Source: Halobacteriovorax marinus
GTDB lineage: Bacteria; Bdellovibrionota; Bacteriovoracia; Bacteriovoracales; Bacteriovoracaceae
Length of the DNA: 64,000 bases
Assembly (NCBI GenBank): GCA_002163155.1
Contig: MAAO01000002.1
Span: forward strand, 62,001 to 126,000
Direction of reading: 5' to 3'
The notes beneath the pieces are model-generated. The model did no database searches. It was not told the DNA's origin and worked only from the letters and a program-made list of their open reading frames with translations. Of the stretch, positions 1 to 9,060 are shown piece by piece. The translations under genes and the position numbers were made by a program. Positions within the stretch are counted from its first letter, which is position 1, and the number at the start of each line of letters is the position of its first letter.

Positions 1-1
1 T

Positions 2-61
2 TTAAAAGAAGTACAAGATGTTTTAAATGGAGACTTTTGGCCAGAAGTTCCTGCTGAATAA
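2..61 (+). CDS. 3' end of an unidentified gene
   Basis: The window opens inside a reading frame. The last 19 codons end in Glu-Val-Pro-Ala-Glu followed by TAA at 59-61. The frame is open from the first base. The residue mix (acidic, one Trp-Pro) looks like an ordinary soluble C-terminus, but there is too little to assign a family. It converges on the minus-strand gene that ends at 71, leaving nine bases between the two stops. Confidence 0.5.
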   Translation, partial: LKEVQDVLNGDFWPEVPAE

Positions 62-70
62 GCAGGATTC

Positions 71-280
71 TTAACCATTCTTAAGCGACTCCGTTTCTAG
101 TTGAAAGTCGCTTAATTTTTTCATTAAACTTTCATTCGTTGACATGATTTTCTTAGCACTTTCGATTCTTGCAAGCAGAAGAGAGCATTCTTTTCTGCGA
201 TCTTTTCCGCTTTCTAAAGACCCAAGATCTTTTAGGTCTTTAGAAATAGTTTCAATGAGAGTATCTTGTAGAGATGCCAA
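71..280 (-). CDS. small coiled-coil protein of unknown function
   Basis: This encodes 69 residues, starting at a TTG preceded by AAGGA about eight bases upstream. The protein is charged and almost wholly helical in composition, with Leu spaced in heptad fashion, so a short coiled coil is likely. It has no signal peptide and only one Cys. It follows yebC on the same strand with a 14-base gap, so co-transcription is likely. I do not recognise the family. Confidence 0.5.
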   Translation of the reverse strand: MASLQDTLIETISKDLKDLGSLESGKDRRKECSLLLARIESAKKIMSTNESLMKKLSDFQLETESLKNG

Positions 281-294
281 AAAAAAATCCTTAT

Positions 295-1026
295 TTAGAG
301 ATTAGCGAAACGTTCGTCAAACTCAATATTGTGATAAACCTTTAAAACATCTTCATCTTCTTCAAGAGAATCAACAAGTTTCATAATCGTTAGATATGTT
401 TCGTCATCAACTTCTTTGAAAGTTAAGGGTACTTGCTCTAGTGCCGCTTCTTCGGGGGCAACATTTAATTCTTCAAGTTTCTTTGAAACTGAACCAAAGA
501 TTTCCATGGGACCAGTAATACTAAAGAATCCATCTTCTAGTTCAATATCTTCAGCACCAAGCTCAATCATTTCCATAGTGAAATCATCTTCGTCTAAGGC
601 ACCTTGAGGAATTTCAAAAACAGCTCTTCTATTAAAAACAAATTGTAGAGAGCCTGTAGTTCCAACTGCTCCACCTGCTTTTTTAAAGTGAACTCTCACA
701 TTGGCAATTGTTCTAGTAGGGTTATTTGTTGAGGCTTCAACAAAAATCGCCACACCATTTGGTCCATAACCTTCATAAGTGATGTCATTGTAACCATCAT
801 CAAGATTTCCACAACCCTTAGAAATGGCGCGATCAATATTATCTTTAGGGACATTATTCTTCTTACATTTTTCAAGGGCAACTTTTAAAAGGAAGTTTGT
901 ACCTGGATCTTCACCACCAACTTTGGCAGCTGAAGTGACTTCCATTAAAATTTTTGTGTAGATCTGACCTCTAAGTTTATCGTTAGCACTCTTTTGCTTA
1001 ACAATATTTGCCCATTTTCTTCCCAT
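295..1026 (-). CDS. yebC: YebC/PmpR-family protein (TACO1-like)
   Basis: This is a YebC/TACO1 protein of 243 residues, the usual family length. YebC proteins are described as DNA-binding regulators and, more recently, as factors that help ribosomes translate proline-rich stretches. The N-terminus reads MGRKWANI, matching the family start (GHSKWANI), followed by the conserved KLRGQIYTK block. The signature GYGPNGVAIFVE, then NNPTRT, lies around residues 85-105, and the C-terminal acidic segment is present. The start ATG has GAGGA upstream. A translation role would suit a genome that encodes the PDPTPD-repeat protein found near 47 kb, but that link is inference. Confidence 0.95.
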   Translation of the reverse strand: MGRKWANIVKQKSANDKLRGQIYTKILMEVTSAAKVGGEDPGTNFLLKVALEKCKKNNVPKDNIDRAISKGCGNLDDGYNDITYEGYGPNGVAIFVEASTNNPTRTIANVRVHFKKAGGAVGTTGSLQFVFNRRAVFEIPQGALDEDDFTMEMIELGAEDIELEDGFFSITGPMEIFGSVSKKLEELNVAPEEAALEQVPLTFKEVDDETYLTIMKLVDSLEEDEDVLKVYHNIEFDERFANL

Positions 1027-1120
1027 ATAATCCTCTTTTAATTTTTTGCCTATTATAGTGAGGAAAACACGAATGAAAAAGTAAAATGTTAATGTAATAT
1101 TAGATAGTTAGGGTGAAAAC

Positions 1121-2044
1121 TTAAAAGAATCCGGTAAGGATTAACGATAATTCTTGGTTTAGATAGTAATTTGAAAGCAGGCCAGCGACCCATTTCTTTT
1201 TGAACTTGTATTGGACACCAGCAAAACTGCTCCATTTTCGATCATAAGTGTAGAAAGCTTTATTTTCAAAGTCGTATTTTCGTCTATCGGAAATCTCAAG
1301 CTTCCTGCCATAGGAGAAGATAAATTTCCTATAAAAGAATCCTCCAGAATAGATGTGAACTTTTTCAACAGTGCTTATACGATTGGTAAATAGTGTGTAG
1401 TCGAAAGTAATAAAGGGGAGATTGAGTCCAAGGGAGTAAGAATCTACATAGAATTCTGTTGCAGTTCGTAAGGAGTTAGAATCTAGCGTCGTTGCCGTTC
1501 CCTCATCTTTAAAGCGGGAATAACCTAAGTTAAGTGGACCAAGAGAAAGGCCTAAACCTCCACCTAGATGAATATTAGAGGTCTCTTCAACATACTTACC
1601 GATAAGACCTAAATTGATAGAGAAGAAACCTTTCTTAGTTTTATATAATGAAAGTGCAGTGGCAAAAGTGTACTTCTTTGACTTGTACTTGCCGTTATCA
1701 CTTTGGATCCTTCCTTCATAGTCTTCAGTTAATTCTTTGGCGGTATTTCCAAAAAAGGTGTCATCTGAGTTTGAACTCGAAACTCCTGCTCCTACCTTTC
1801 CATTTCCAGTAACAAAGCTAAATTCAAAGCCATCCCAAGTTATAGCTTCTACGCCAAAACCTTTTACTGAGGCCATGGAAGCGGGTGAGCTGAATGAACT
1901 TGATGAAGTGGGTCTACTGGCACCTAGACCCTTATTGATAGAGTGGGTATTTCCACAACTATTGAGCTTTAAATATTTACAGGGATCGTAGGCCGCGAAG
2001 CAGCTTTGTCCTATGAGAATAATGAAAAGGGTTATCAATTTCAT
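1121..2044 (-). CDS. predicted outer-membrane or secreted beta-rich protein
   Basis: This encodes 307 residues with a Sec signal peptide (hydrophobic core at 3-16, cleavage expected after SCFA). Two Cys follow in the first mature segment (DPCKYLKLNSCG). The rest alternates hydrophobic and polar residues with many Gly, Ser and aromatic positions and ends in Phe-Phe, typical of outer-membrane barrels. A Ser-rich linker lies near residues 45-58. No enzymatic motif is visible. It stands alone between yebC and the HNH-like gene. Outer-membrane barrel is the best call; a soluble beta-rich secreted protein is the alternative. Confidence 0.7.
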   Translation of the reverse strand: MKLITLFIILIGQSCFAAYDPCKYLKLNSCGNTHSINKGLGASRPTSSSSFSSPASMASVKGFGVEAITWDGFEFSFVTGNGKVGAGVSSSNSDDTFFGNTAKELTEDYEGRIQSDNGKYKSKKYTFATALSLYKTKKGFFSINLGLIGKYVEETSNIHLGGGLGLSLGPLNLGYSRFKDEGTATTLDSNSLRTATEFYVDSYSLGLNLPFITFDYTLFTNRISTVEKVHIYSGGFFYRKFIFSYGRKLEISDRRKYDFENKAFYTYDRKWSSFAGVQYKFKKKWVAGLLSNYYLNQELSLILTGFF

Positions 2045-2100
2045 AGGATTATTTTAATTGATGGGTGAGATGAATTCGATGCAAAAAATAATTACCACTC

Positions 2101-2910
2101 TTAAATATTATCTGATGCTTTTGCTTTTGATTCTTTCATCTTTCTATATTGTTCTTTTCTATACTTAGACATGTGTTCTTTGTTCTTATCGCGCATTTCT
2201 TTTTCTTGAGCTTTTTTCTTTTCTTTGGCCATCTCATAGAAATCAGACCCAGTACTAGAGCTCTTTGTTTTTATTTTCGTGGCCTTCAACTTCGCTCTAA
2301 GTTCTTTGTCCCTAGCACGTTTGAGCTCTTTTGCATTTTCGTAAAACTCTGTACCTTTTAAACTTGTGGCCTTAATGACTGTCTTATTCTTTTTGAGCTT
2401 ATCTCTAAGTTCTTTATCTTTGACTCTTTTAAGCTCTTTTGATTTTTGATAGAAATCATTTTCTGTAAGACTGACTTTTGGTGAATCAGTTTTACTCTTT
2501 GTTTTAGGTTTCTTCTTCTTTTCAACAAAGAGGTTCTTTGCTTCAAGTAACGCTATGATTTTCTCTAGAAGTTCTTCGTCGCTAGATCCTGATAATTGAA
2601 AATGCACATCAAAAACTTCTAAGAGATATTGACTTAGATATTTTAAAAAGAGCTGAGACTTATCTAATTTGAAATGATTAAGAAAAGTTTCCTCTCCAAT
2701 AATATGCAGAGCAGAGCTACCTGTTGTGTGAAATTCATTGAGAAGTGGAATACAAAAGTAGTCAGATGGTTTTAGTGAAGTTCCACCATTTGTCCCAAGG
2801 CGAATATGGTGAGCACACTCAGCCTTCTTACCGGAAACTACGCAGGGCTGCTTTCGTAACCAATTAAGGTACTTGAGATTGCGATGATTGCGATGAGCGC
2901 TTAATTCCAT
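2101..2910 (-). CDS. HNH-like (DUF968/Ref-type) putative nuclease with C-terminal helical repeats
   Basis: This encodes 269 residues. The N-terminal 65 residues hold a metal-site pattern: Cys23, Cys32 and His34-His35 (ECAHHIR), a GTNGG turn, then PLLNEFH with His61. This arrangement resembles the DUF968/Ref-type HNH nuclease fold. Residues 140-265 are Lys/Glu-rich and contain three repeats of about 35 residues built on the pattern FY-x2-(A/S)KELKRA-x-DKELR-x-KLK. These form a long basic helix that probably binds nucleic acid. The function is inferred from the motif only. No restriction or phage genes are nearby. Confidence 0.6.
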   Translation of the reverse strand: MELSAHRNHRNLKYLNWLRKQPCVVSGKKAECAHHIRLGTNGGTSLKPSDYFCIPLLNEFHTTGSSALHIIGEETFLNHFKLDKSQLFLKYLSQYLLEVFDVHFQLSGSSDEELLEKIIALLEAKNLFVEKKKKPKTKSKTDSPKVSLTENDFYQKSKELKRVKDKELRDKLKKNKTVIKATSLKGTEFYENAKELKRARDKELRAKLKATKIKTKSSSTGSDFYEMAKEKKKAQEKEMRDKNKEHMSKYRKEQYRKMKESKAKASDNI

Positions 2911-3108
2911 ATTCGGTTTTGCCCTGTAAATTTACTGATTCTAAAATTATAAAAACTAAATTTTGAAATGAAAAGGTAAAGATCTCTCAGAAGATTTTAT
3001 TTAAGGGGCCGTCTGTAAGCTAAGTAATGGCAATTACATCGAAATCACTTGTTTCTATTAGTGCGTCATTGTGATACAAGTGCTCAAAAAACAACGAATG
3101 GATTAAAG

Positions 3109-3603
3109 ATGAAAGAACTCATACAAACTATCTTGGATAGAATTGAAATTGAAAAGAAAGAGAAGCTAACTAGGCTCTTAAATAAATGCATAAAAATCGG
3201 TATAGATGCGGACAAACTTGAACATGCCACTGCTGATCAAGTCATCTTTAAGATGGAAACGTTCTTTAGAGGTTTACCCGGAGCTCTTAATGAGATTCCA
3301 AAAGGTGAGAGACAAGCTCTTACTTTCAAAATCATGGAAATTATTTTTGAAGAGTTAGGTTTAGAAGTAGATAAAGATGAATGTTTTATTCTCTACCATA
3401 TAAGAGACCTTGGAAAATTTAGAGTTAAAGAAACTAAACTCTTTGATGAGCTTACAATTGAATGGAAAACTCATAAGGATTATGTTCTCGATTCTCAGGA
3501 CTATTCCTACGCATTAAAGAACCTCATGCGTTCTAAATTAATTGATTACAGAAAGAGAAACATAGCTCTCAAGCAAACTCTAACGTTTTGTTATAAATTC
3601 TAG
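3109..3603 (+). CDS. hypothetical soluble protein
   Basis: This encodes 164 residues when started at the ATG (MKELIQTIL); a longer TTG start at 3049 has no ribosome site and adds an unlikely N-terminus. The protein is charged and mostly helical, has no signal peptide or membrane span, and ends in FCYKF. I recognise no domain. It lies 51 bases upstream of the DEAD-box helicase on the same strand and may share its transcript. The 198-base gap before it, facing the HNH-like gene, shows no clear promoter or RNA. Confidence 0.6.
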   Translation: MKELIQTILDRIEIEKKEKLTRLLNKCIKIGIDADKLEHATADQVIFKMETFFRGLPGALNEIPKGERQALTFKIMEIIFEELGLEVDKDECFILYHIRDLGKFRVKETKLFDELTIEWKTHKDYVLDSQDYSYALKNLMRSKLIDYRKRNIALKQTLTFCYKF

Positions 3604-3654
3604 TTTAGTCTCAAGCCTAATCACATCTTTCATATAAAAAGTCCTGGAGGACTA

Positions 3655-5115
3655 GTGAGTAACTCATTATTTACAAATTTAAATATTCTACCTGAAGTTC
3701 AAAAAGTAATAGACGAAATGGGCTTCACTACGCCAACTGAAATTCAAGAAAAGGCGATTCCAGTTCTCAATGATACGGACCGTGACTTTGTTGGACAGGC
3801 GCAAACGGGAACCGGAAAGACTGTGGCGTTCGTCGTTCCTTTACTTTCAAAAATAAATACTAAAAGTAATTATGTTCAAGCAATTATTTTAGCTCCCACG
3901 AGAGAGCTAGCTAATCAGGTTGAAAGTGAACTTGTTAAACTAGGTAAGTACACAGATGTAAAATCAACTTGTATCTACGGGGGAACTGATTACGACAAAC
4001 AAATTAGTGCTCTAAGAAATGATAGACCACATATTGTAGTGGGAACACCTGGTCGAGTTATTGATATGATCAACAAAGGTCATTTAAGATTGGATAAAGC
4101 CAGATTCTGTATTCTAGACGAAGCGGATGAAATGCTGACGATGGGTTTCTTTGAAGATGTTCAAATTGTTCTTTCCAAGTTTCCGAATAAGAGACAGTTA
4201 ATGATGTTCTCGGCCACAATGCCCAAACCGATTATCAGGTTAATTAAGAACGAATTTAATAATCCAATCGTTGTCAAAATTGCGAACATGTCGCTTAGTA
4301 ACGATGATATTGAACAAAAGTATTTTGTTGTGCGAGACAAACATTTTAAAGAAGCTCTAGCTCGCTTAATTGACGATGCTAAAGACGTTTATGGAATCGT
4401 ATTTTGTCGAACAAAGATTGAAACAAAAGAAGTTGGAGATGACCTCAAGAAAAGAGGACTCGCTGTAGATGTTTTAAATGGAGATTTGGGTCAATTTGAA
4501 AGAGACCATGCCATGAGAAATTTCAAAACTAAGAAAGTAAATATTCTTGTTTGTACTGACGTGGCAGCAAGAGGTATTGATATTGATAACCTCACACATG
4601 TCTTCAATTTTGGTCTGCCAAGAGATAACGAAAGTTATGTCCATAGAATCGGTCGAACTGGACGTGCGGGAATGAAAGGTAAGGCCTACACAATCGTGGG
4701 ACCCAAGTCGTCATTCGCTATGAAAAATATTGAACGACATATTAATAAAACTATTGAATTGGCTAAGCTTCCTTCTATTGATGATTTAAAAAGAAATCTT
4801 GTGGAAAGAGAAGTGGATGCAGCTGCACAAATTCTCACGGCGATTAAAGCAAAAGGGGAAGACTTTAAAACTGAAGTGGCCTTTGATCTTATAGTTGAAA
4901 AGTTCTCTGATCTCTCGCAAGAAGAACTCCTTAAGCTTATGTTTGTGTGGAAGTTTAATAAAGAAATGAGACATTATAATAACCTATCAGACATTGAGAA
5001 ATTTTCTCCCTCTGCGACAATATCTAAACCTAGAAAAGAAAGACCAGCTCACGGTCGTACACCAGAGTCTAGAAAAAAGAAGCACAGTGGTCCTAGAAAG
5101 TATTCCAAAAAGTAG
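3655..5115 (+). CDS. DEAD-box ATP-dependent RNA helicase
   Basis: This is an RNA-unwinding ATPase of 486 residues. All core motifs are visible: Q motif region (PTEIQ, 27-31), Walker A AQTGTGKT (49-56), PTRELA (81-86), TPGR (131-134), DEAD (155-158), SAT (186-188), ARGID and HRIGRTGR. About 100 residues follow the core, ending in a basic Lys/Arg tail (RKKKHSGPRK) that probably binds RNA. The start is a GTG with a strong TGGAGGA site. It resembles CshA/DeaD-type helicases of ribosome assembly, mRNA decay or cold response; which one cannot be told here. The methyltransferase follows after seven bases. Confidence 0.95.
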   Translation: MSNSLFTNLNILPEVQKVIDEMGFTTPTEIQEKAIPVLNDTDRDFVGQAQTGTGKTVAFVVPLLSKINTKSNYVQAIILAPTRELANQVESELVKLGKYTDVKSTCIYGGTDYDKQISALRNDRPHIVVGTPGRVIDMINKGHLRLDKARFCILDEADEMLTMGFFEDVQIVLSKFPNKRQLMMFSATMPKPIIRLIKNEFNNPIVVKIANMSLSNDDIEQKYFVVRDKHFKEALARLIDDAKDVYGIVFCRTKIETKEVGDDLKKRGLAVDVLNGDLGQFERDHAMRNFKTKKVNILVCTDVAARGIDIDNLTHVFNFGLPRDNESYVHRIGRTGRAGMKGKAYTIVGPKSSFAMKNIERHINKTIELAKLPSIDDLKRNLVEREVDAAAQILTAIKAKGEDFKTEVAFDLIVEKFSDLSQEELLKLMFVWKFNKEMRHYNNLSDIEKFSPSATISKPRKERPAHGRTPESRKKKHSGPRKYSKK

Positions 5116-5122
5116 GAAAGGT

Positions 5123-5731
5123 ATGAGTAAACAAATTTCATCAGCAGTACTTAGAAATAGAGAACCTATTTTAGATATTTTATCTAAGTACTTTATTGAT
5201 CACAAGAGATTATTAGAAGTAGGAAGTGGTGCAGGTGAACATGCTACATATTTCTGTGAACATTTTCCAAAACTTCAATGGGTAACTAGTGATGTTAGAG
5301 AAAATGAGCGGGCAATTGTAGCTCATTTGCGTTCGGCTAAAATGAAGAACGTGCATGGTCCAGAAATATTAAAAGTGGGTGTGGATGATCTTCCAAAAGG
5401 TGTTTTTGACTACGTTTTTAGTGCCAATACTCTGCACATAATGTCATGGAAAGAAGATAAGGCACTCTTTAAACTTCTTGGTAAACGCCTTAGAGAGGGC
5501 GCACTTGTGATCTTCTACGGGCCTTTTAATTATGCTGGTGAATACACAAGCTACAGTAATGAAGCTTTTGATAAATGGCTAAAAGACAGAAATGAAAAAT
5601 CAGGAATTAGAAATTTTGAAGATGTCGTAAGTTGTATGACTAAGGGTGGTTTTAAATTACTACAAGACCATGAGATGCCTTCTAATAATAGAACCTTAGT
5701 ATTTGAAAGATTACCTTACATAAAGAAATAA
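5123..5731 (+). CDS. DUF938-family SAM-dependent methyltransferase
   Basis: This encodes 202 residues from the ATG, with AGGAAAGG just upstream; the frame extends 43 codons further 5' into the helicase gene, but that part is not needed. The SAM-binding motif I is LLEVGSGAGEHA, followed by the acidic loop VTSDVREN and motif IV FSANTLHIMSW. The end of the protein carries YGPFNYAGEYTS. This series matches the DUF938/UPF0585 (METTL26-like) family. The substrate is unknown. It sits between an RNA helicase and rlmN, so an RNA-related role is possible but unproven. Confidence 0.85.
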   Translation: MSKQISSAVLRNREPILDILSKYFIDHKRLLEVGSGAGEHATYFCEHFPKLQWVTSDVRENERAIVAHLRSAKMKNVHGPEILKVGVDDLPKGVFDYVFSANTLHIMSWKEDKALFKLLGKRLREGALVIFYGPFNYAGEYTSYSNEAFDKWLKDRNEKSGIRNFEDVVSCMTKGGFKLLQDHEMPSNNRTLVFERLPYIKK

Positions 5732-5753
5732 TTTTACAGGTTAGAGCGCGACT

Positions 5754-6788
5754 TTGAAGAAATCATTCTACGGACTAAATTTTGCAGATCTTGAAAATCT
5801 TCTCATTGAGAATAAGCTCAATCCTACGGCCGCAGCTCTGCTCTACACTTGGCATTACAAGAAGAAACAAACCAGTCAGTGCCTGGATAACGTTTCTAAG
5901 AAAACGATTAAATTTCTTGAAGAGAACATTCACTTCGACTTACCAGTTATAGACACAGTTTCTGAAGCTGAAGATAGTACGGTTAAATTCTTAGTTAAAT
6001 TAAATGATGGGAAAAAAGTAGAATCGGTTCTCATTCCTTTTCATAATAAGTATTCCATTTGTATTTCTTCTCAAGTGGGCTGTGCCATGAACTGCTCCTT
6101 TTGTTTTACGGGAACGCAAGGTCTTAAGAGAAATCTTTTAACAGAAGAGATCGTAGGACAATTTCTTGTAGCTTGGCATTGGCTAGCAAAGAATAGGCCA
6201 GGGCAAGAGAGAATCTTAAATATTGTCTTCATGGGACAAGGTGAACCCCTCCATAATTTTGATCATGTGAAAAAGGCCTGTGAGATCTTTCTCTCAAGTC
6301 ATGGAACTTCTGTAGGGCATCAGAAGATTACCATTTCTACTTCAGGTTATATCCCGGGACTAAAGAGATGGAAGGATGAAATTCCTGGCGTCAATTTAGC
6401 GTTATCTCTTCATTCTCCATTTGAAGAAAAGAGAAATGAACTTATTCCCATTAATAAGAAATACCCTCTAGCAGAAGTTCTAGAGTATTTAGATGCTATT
6501 CCCTTAAAGAAGAAACAATTTGTCACCTATGAGTATCTTCTTATAGCTGGATTCAATGACTCAGACATTGACGCTCATAAAACGGGAGAGTTGATTCAGG
6601 GAAAGAAGGCCTATATCAATCTGATTCCCTTTAATCCATTTCCAGGTACCAAATATAAGAGACCTAGCTACGAACAAGTGGGTCGCTTTAAAGAGATTCT
6701 AGATACCTATAAAATCCCAACCATTATTCGTGGAACTAAAGGGGACGATGTTCTAGCTGCGTGTGGTCAACTTAACACAGCAACTTAA
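5754..6788 (+). CDS. rlmN: 23S rRNA (adenine2503-C2)-methyltransferase RlmN
   Basis: This radical-SAM enzyme methylates C2 of A2503 in 23S rRNA and of A37 in some tRNAs. It has 344 residues. The 4Fe-4S cysteines are C110, C114 and C117 in VGCAMNCSFCFTG. GQGEPLHN carries the conserved GE motif, and Cys337 in LAACGQL is the methyl-carrying cysteine of the family. The start is TTG; AGGTTAGAG lies 9-17 bases upstream. The gene follows the methyltransferase by 22 bases in the same plus-strand run. Confidence 0.95.
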   Translation: MKKSFYGLNFADLENLLIENKLNPTAAALLYTWHYKKKQTSQCLDNVSKKTIKFLEENIHFDLPVIDTVSEAEDSTVKFLVKLNDGKKVESVLIPFHNKYSICISSQVGCAMNCSFCFTGTQGLKRNLLTEEIVGQFLVAWHWLAKNRPGQERILNIVFMGQGEPLHNFDHVKKACEIFLSSHGTSVGHQKITISTSGYIPGLKRWKDEIPGVNLALSLHSPFEEKRNELIPINKKYPLAEVLEYLDAIPLKKKQFVTYEYLLIAGFNDSDIDAHKTGELIQGKKAYINLIPFNPFPGTKYKRPSYEQVGRFKEILDTYKIPTIIRGTKGDDVLAACGQLNTAT

Positions 6789-6812
6789 GCTCTATCGTGT
6801 TATAGTCTCACT

Positions 6813-7070
6813 ATGACAAAATCAAATGGCATGTTTGCCACAATGTATGAAGTTAAAAAAGATTCAGAACTTGGAAAGTATCTAGTGTGTCCCCTGGGAA
6901 CAGAGGAACATTTGGATTATGCAATCGTGTGCAATAGTGAGTTTGATGCTAAGAATATCTGTGCACAAATTGCTATGCAAATGTTAGCTACACCAGAAGA
7001 ATCTCCCTTGAAATACAACTCCAAGGGAATTCATAGTAATGGTCGTACACGCTTATATTCACTGAAGTAA
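6813..7070 (+). CDS. small hypothetical protein
   Basis: This encodes 85 residues with no signal peptide. The start ATG lacks an obvious ribosome site; a TATAGT sequence ends six bases upstream, so a nearly leaderless transcript is possible. The protein has three Cys and mixed alpha/beta composition, and it ends in TRLYSLK. It lies between rlmN and the yaeQ-like gene, 13 bases ahead of the latter. I do not recognise the family. Confidence 0.6.
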   Translation: MTKSNGMFATMYEVKKDSELGKYLVCPLGTEEHLDYAIVCNSEFDAKNICAQIAMQMLATPEESPLKYNSKGIHSNGRTRLYSLK

Positions 7071-7083
7071 GGAAGAAGTCACA

Positions 7084-7620
7084 ATGGCCCTCGGCGCTAC
7101 TATTTTTAAAGTAAATTTAAACATCTCAAATTTTAATACTCACTACTATCAAGATGATAATCTCACCTTGGCGATGCATCCTTCTGAAAATGAAGCTCGT
7201 ATGATGTACCGACTCTTGGCCTACATTTACTGTGCCCACGAAGACTTGGAATTTTCCAAAGGACTCAGCAATACTGAAGAGCCAGAACTGTGGCAAAAAG
7301 CTCTAACTGGTGACATTATTCACTGGATTGAATTAGGTCTGCCAGATGAGAAGAGAATTAGGCAAGCTGCTGGAAAATCTCAGAAGGTTTCTATTTTCAC
7401 TTATCATCAAAAGAAAGCACAGGATTGGCTTCCCAAGATAAAAGCGAAGTTTGATAACAATGAGAAGGTTAATATATTTCACTTAGAAGTGGTTGAAAAT
7501 GGACCGATTGATAAGTTTGTGACCAAATCTATGAACTTAAGTTGTACAATAGAAGACAACTTAATGTACCTCGGAAACGACGATGAGAGAATTGGGATTG
7601 AAGTCACGAAATCCTGTTAG
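7084..7620 (+). CDS. yaeQ: YaeQ-family protein
   Basis: This encodes 178 residues, the usual YaeQ length. The start MALGATIFKVNLNISN and the following HYYQDDNLTLAMHPSE match the conserved N-terminal strands of YaeQ. The ELWQKALTGDIIHWIELGLPDEKRIRQA block around residues 66-95 is the family core. Structures of YaeQ show a restriction-endonuclease-like (PD-(D/E)XK) fold, but its biochemical role is unsettled. GGAAG lies upstream of the ATG. The solute-binding protein follows after five bases. Confidence 0.9.
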   Translation: MALGATIFKVNLNISNFNTHYYQDDNLTLAMHPSENEARMMYRLLAYIYCAHEDLEFSKGLSNTEEPELWQKALTGDIIHWIELGLPDEKRIRQAAGKSQKVSIFTYHQKKAQDWLPKIKAKFDNNEKVNIFHLEVVENGPIDKFVTKSMNLSCTIEDNLMYLGNDDERIGIEVTKSC

Positions 7621-7625
7621 ATCAT

Positions 7626-8381
7626 ATGAAAATTAAATTGGTATCTCTTATATTTCTGACTTGGTTCTCTCTTTCACTAGGTGCGAAAGAAGTCGTTATC
7701 TGTGCAGACAATTGGTGCCCTTATAACTGTGAACCCAGTAGTTCGAATCCAGGTTTCATGGTTGAGATCGTTAGAGAATCCTTTAGGTTATTTGGAAGTG
7801 GCGAAAAGGTTGTTTACAAGTTGCTGCCTTGGACTAGGGCCATGAAGGAAGCAAGAGCTGGGACCATTGATGGAATCATTGGAGCGATTGATTCTGAGTC
7901 AGTAGGACTTCATACTCCATCTCTAGAGCAGGGGATGATGTCTGCTCAATTCTTTACTCATAGTAAAAAAATGTGGAAATTTTCAAATACTTCCCAGTTA
8001 AAAAATTCTAAAAAGAGAGTCGGAGCTGTTAAAGGTTATGACTTTGATTCGCATATTGCTAAGTTCTTTAAAGAAAATCCTGCTCAAATTCAATACTCTC
8101 ACGGTGAAGAAGCGTTACCTAAATTAATAAATATTCTAAGACACCAGAGAATAGATACTATCATCGAAGACCAGGCGGTATTTTGGAATAAAGTTAAAGA
8201 GCTTAAAATTTCTAAGAATACTTTTAGAAGCGCTGGCCCGGTTGGTCCTACAAAGAAGCTCTATGTGGCGTTTCATAATAAGTCCCATGCCAAAATTGTC
8301 GCGAAGGGAATGGTGGCGCTTAGAAAGTCTGGTGAATTAAAGAAAATCCTTAAAAAGTACAACTTAGTCGACTGGAAATAA
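7626..8381 (+). CDS. periplasmic solute-binding protein, family 3 type (orphan)
   Basis: This encodes 251 residues with a signal peptide (cleavage near SLGA-KE). The mature protein begins VVICADNWCPYNC and has the two-lobe layout of family 3 (amino-acid type) binding proteins: MVEIVRESF, then PWTRAMKEARAGTIDGIIG, and a C-terminal GELKKILKKYNL. The paired cysteines in CPYNC are shared with the second such protein near 11 kb. No ABC permease or ATPase genes are adjacent, so it is an orphan receptor or binding protein. Substrate unknown. Confidence 0.85.
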   Translation: MKIKLVSLIFLTWFSLSLGAKEVVICADNWCPYNCEPSSSNPGFMVEIVRESFRLFGSGEKVVYKLLPWTRAMKEARAGTIDGIIGAIDSESVGLHTPSLEQGMMSAQFFTHSKKMWKFSNTSQLKNSKKRVGAVKGYDFDSHIAKFFKENPAQIQYSHGEEALPKLINILRHQRIDTIIEDQAVFWNKVKELKISKNTFRSAGPVGPTKKLYVAFHNKSHAKIVAKGMVALRKSGELKKILKKYNLVDWK

Positions 8382-8497
8382 TCTTCATTTTCTTTTATAT
8401 CGGTATGTTAGGTTTTGCCACTGCCTCTCTATTTTTCTAGAATTGTGAACGTGTTCATGGTACTTTTTTTCTCCACACTTTTTTTGGGAGAGTTATT

Positions 8498-9049
8498 ATG
8501 AAAACAATTATTGTAACAATGACACTTTTTCTTTCACTTAGTTCTTTTGCAGGTAGTGCCAGTCATAAGATGACATTTTCTACGACTAAAGACTTAGAAC
8601 TTGTTCTCTCACACATTACTGACTACGAAAACTCCTGCCAAACTGGTTGCGTAAACTATCTTCCTTCAGTTGATAGAATCACAGTTCTTAGAAATATAGA
8701 TTATGCTGATGATCAATTCTACACTTGGACTTTTGTTAATGATTTTATGAACTCGAAGTTCTTTTCAAAAGTGATTATCACTAGAAGTGAAAACGAGATG
8801 ACAATTTTAACAGAACAAGTAGGGAAGTCTCTTGGAAAGAGACTAGCTAAAGCATCAGGACTTAAGAGTAGTCCACTTCTTGCCTCTACAAGCGCCAGCT
8901 ATCACCTTATAAATGTAAACGGAGAAACGATAATTACTTATAATATTAATGTGAAATTCAAAGGTTTACTTTTAAATGCTGCTAAAAAACAAATAAAAAA
9001 AGGCATTGTGAATTCAGCCAATGCCATACGTAAAAATCTACTAAAATAA
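8498..9049 (+). CDS. secreted protein, possible START/SRPBCC-like fold
   Basis: This encodes 183 residues with a clear signal peptide (MKTIIVTMTLFLSLSSFA). The mature part begins SASHKMTFSTTKDLELVLSHITDYENSC, contains one close Cys pair (SCQTGC), and ends in a basic helix. A beta-rich middle followed by a long C-terminal helix would fit a polyketide-cyclase/START-like fold, but I have only pattern resemblance. GGGAGAG lies upstream of the ATG. The gene converges on the matrixin gene with 11 bases between stops. Confidence 0.6.
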   Translation: MKTIIVTMTLFLSLSSFAGSASHKMTFSTTKDLELVLSHITDYENSCQTGCVNYLPSVDRITVLRNIDYADDQFYTWTFVNDFMNSKFFSKVIITRSENEMTILTEQVGKSLGKRLAKASGLKSSPLLASTSASYHLINVNGETIITYNINVKFKGLLLNAAKKQIKKGIVNSANAIRKNLLK

Positions 9050-9060
9050 CTGCAAGGGCC

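Noticed and set aside
3049-3108. Extended TTG start for the 3.1 kb gene
   Set aside because: No ribosome site and an unlikely N-terminus; the ATG at 3109 is a better start.
7743-7752. GTTCGAATCC-like sequence resembling a tRNA T-loop
   Set aside because: It lies inside the coding frame of the solute-binding protein (Ser-Ser-Asn-Pro-Gly) and no acceptor, D or anticodon stems surround it.
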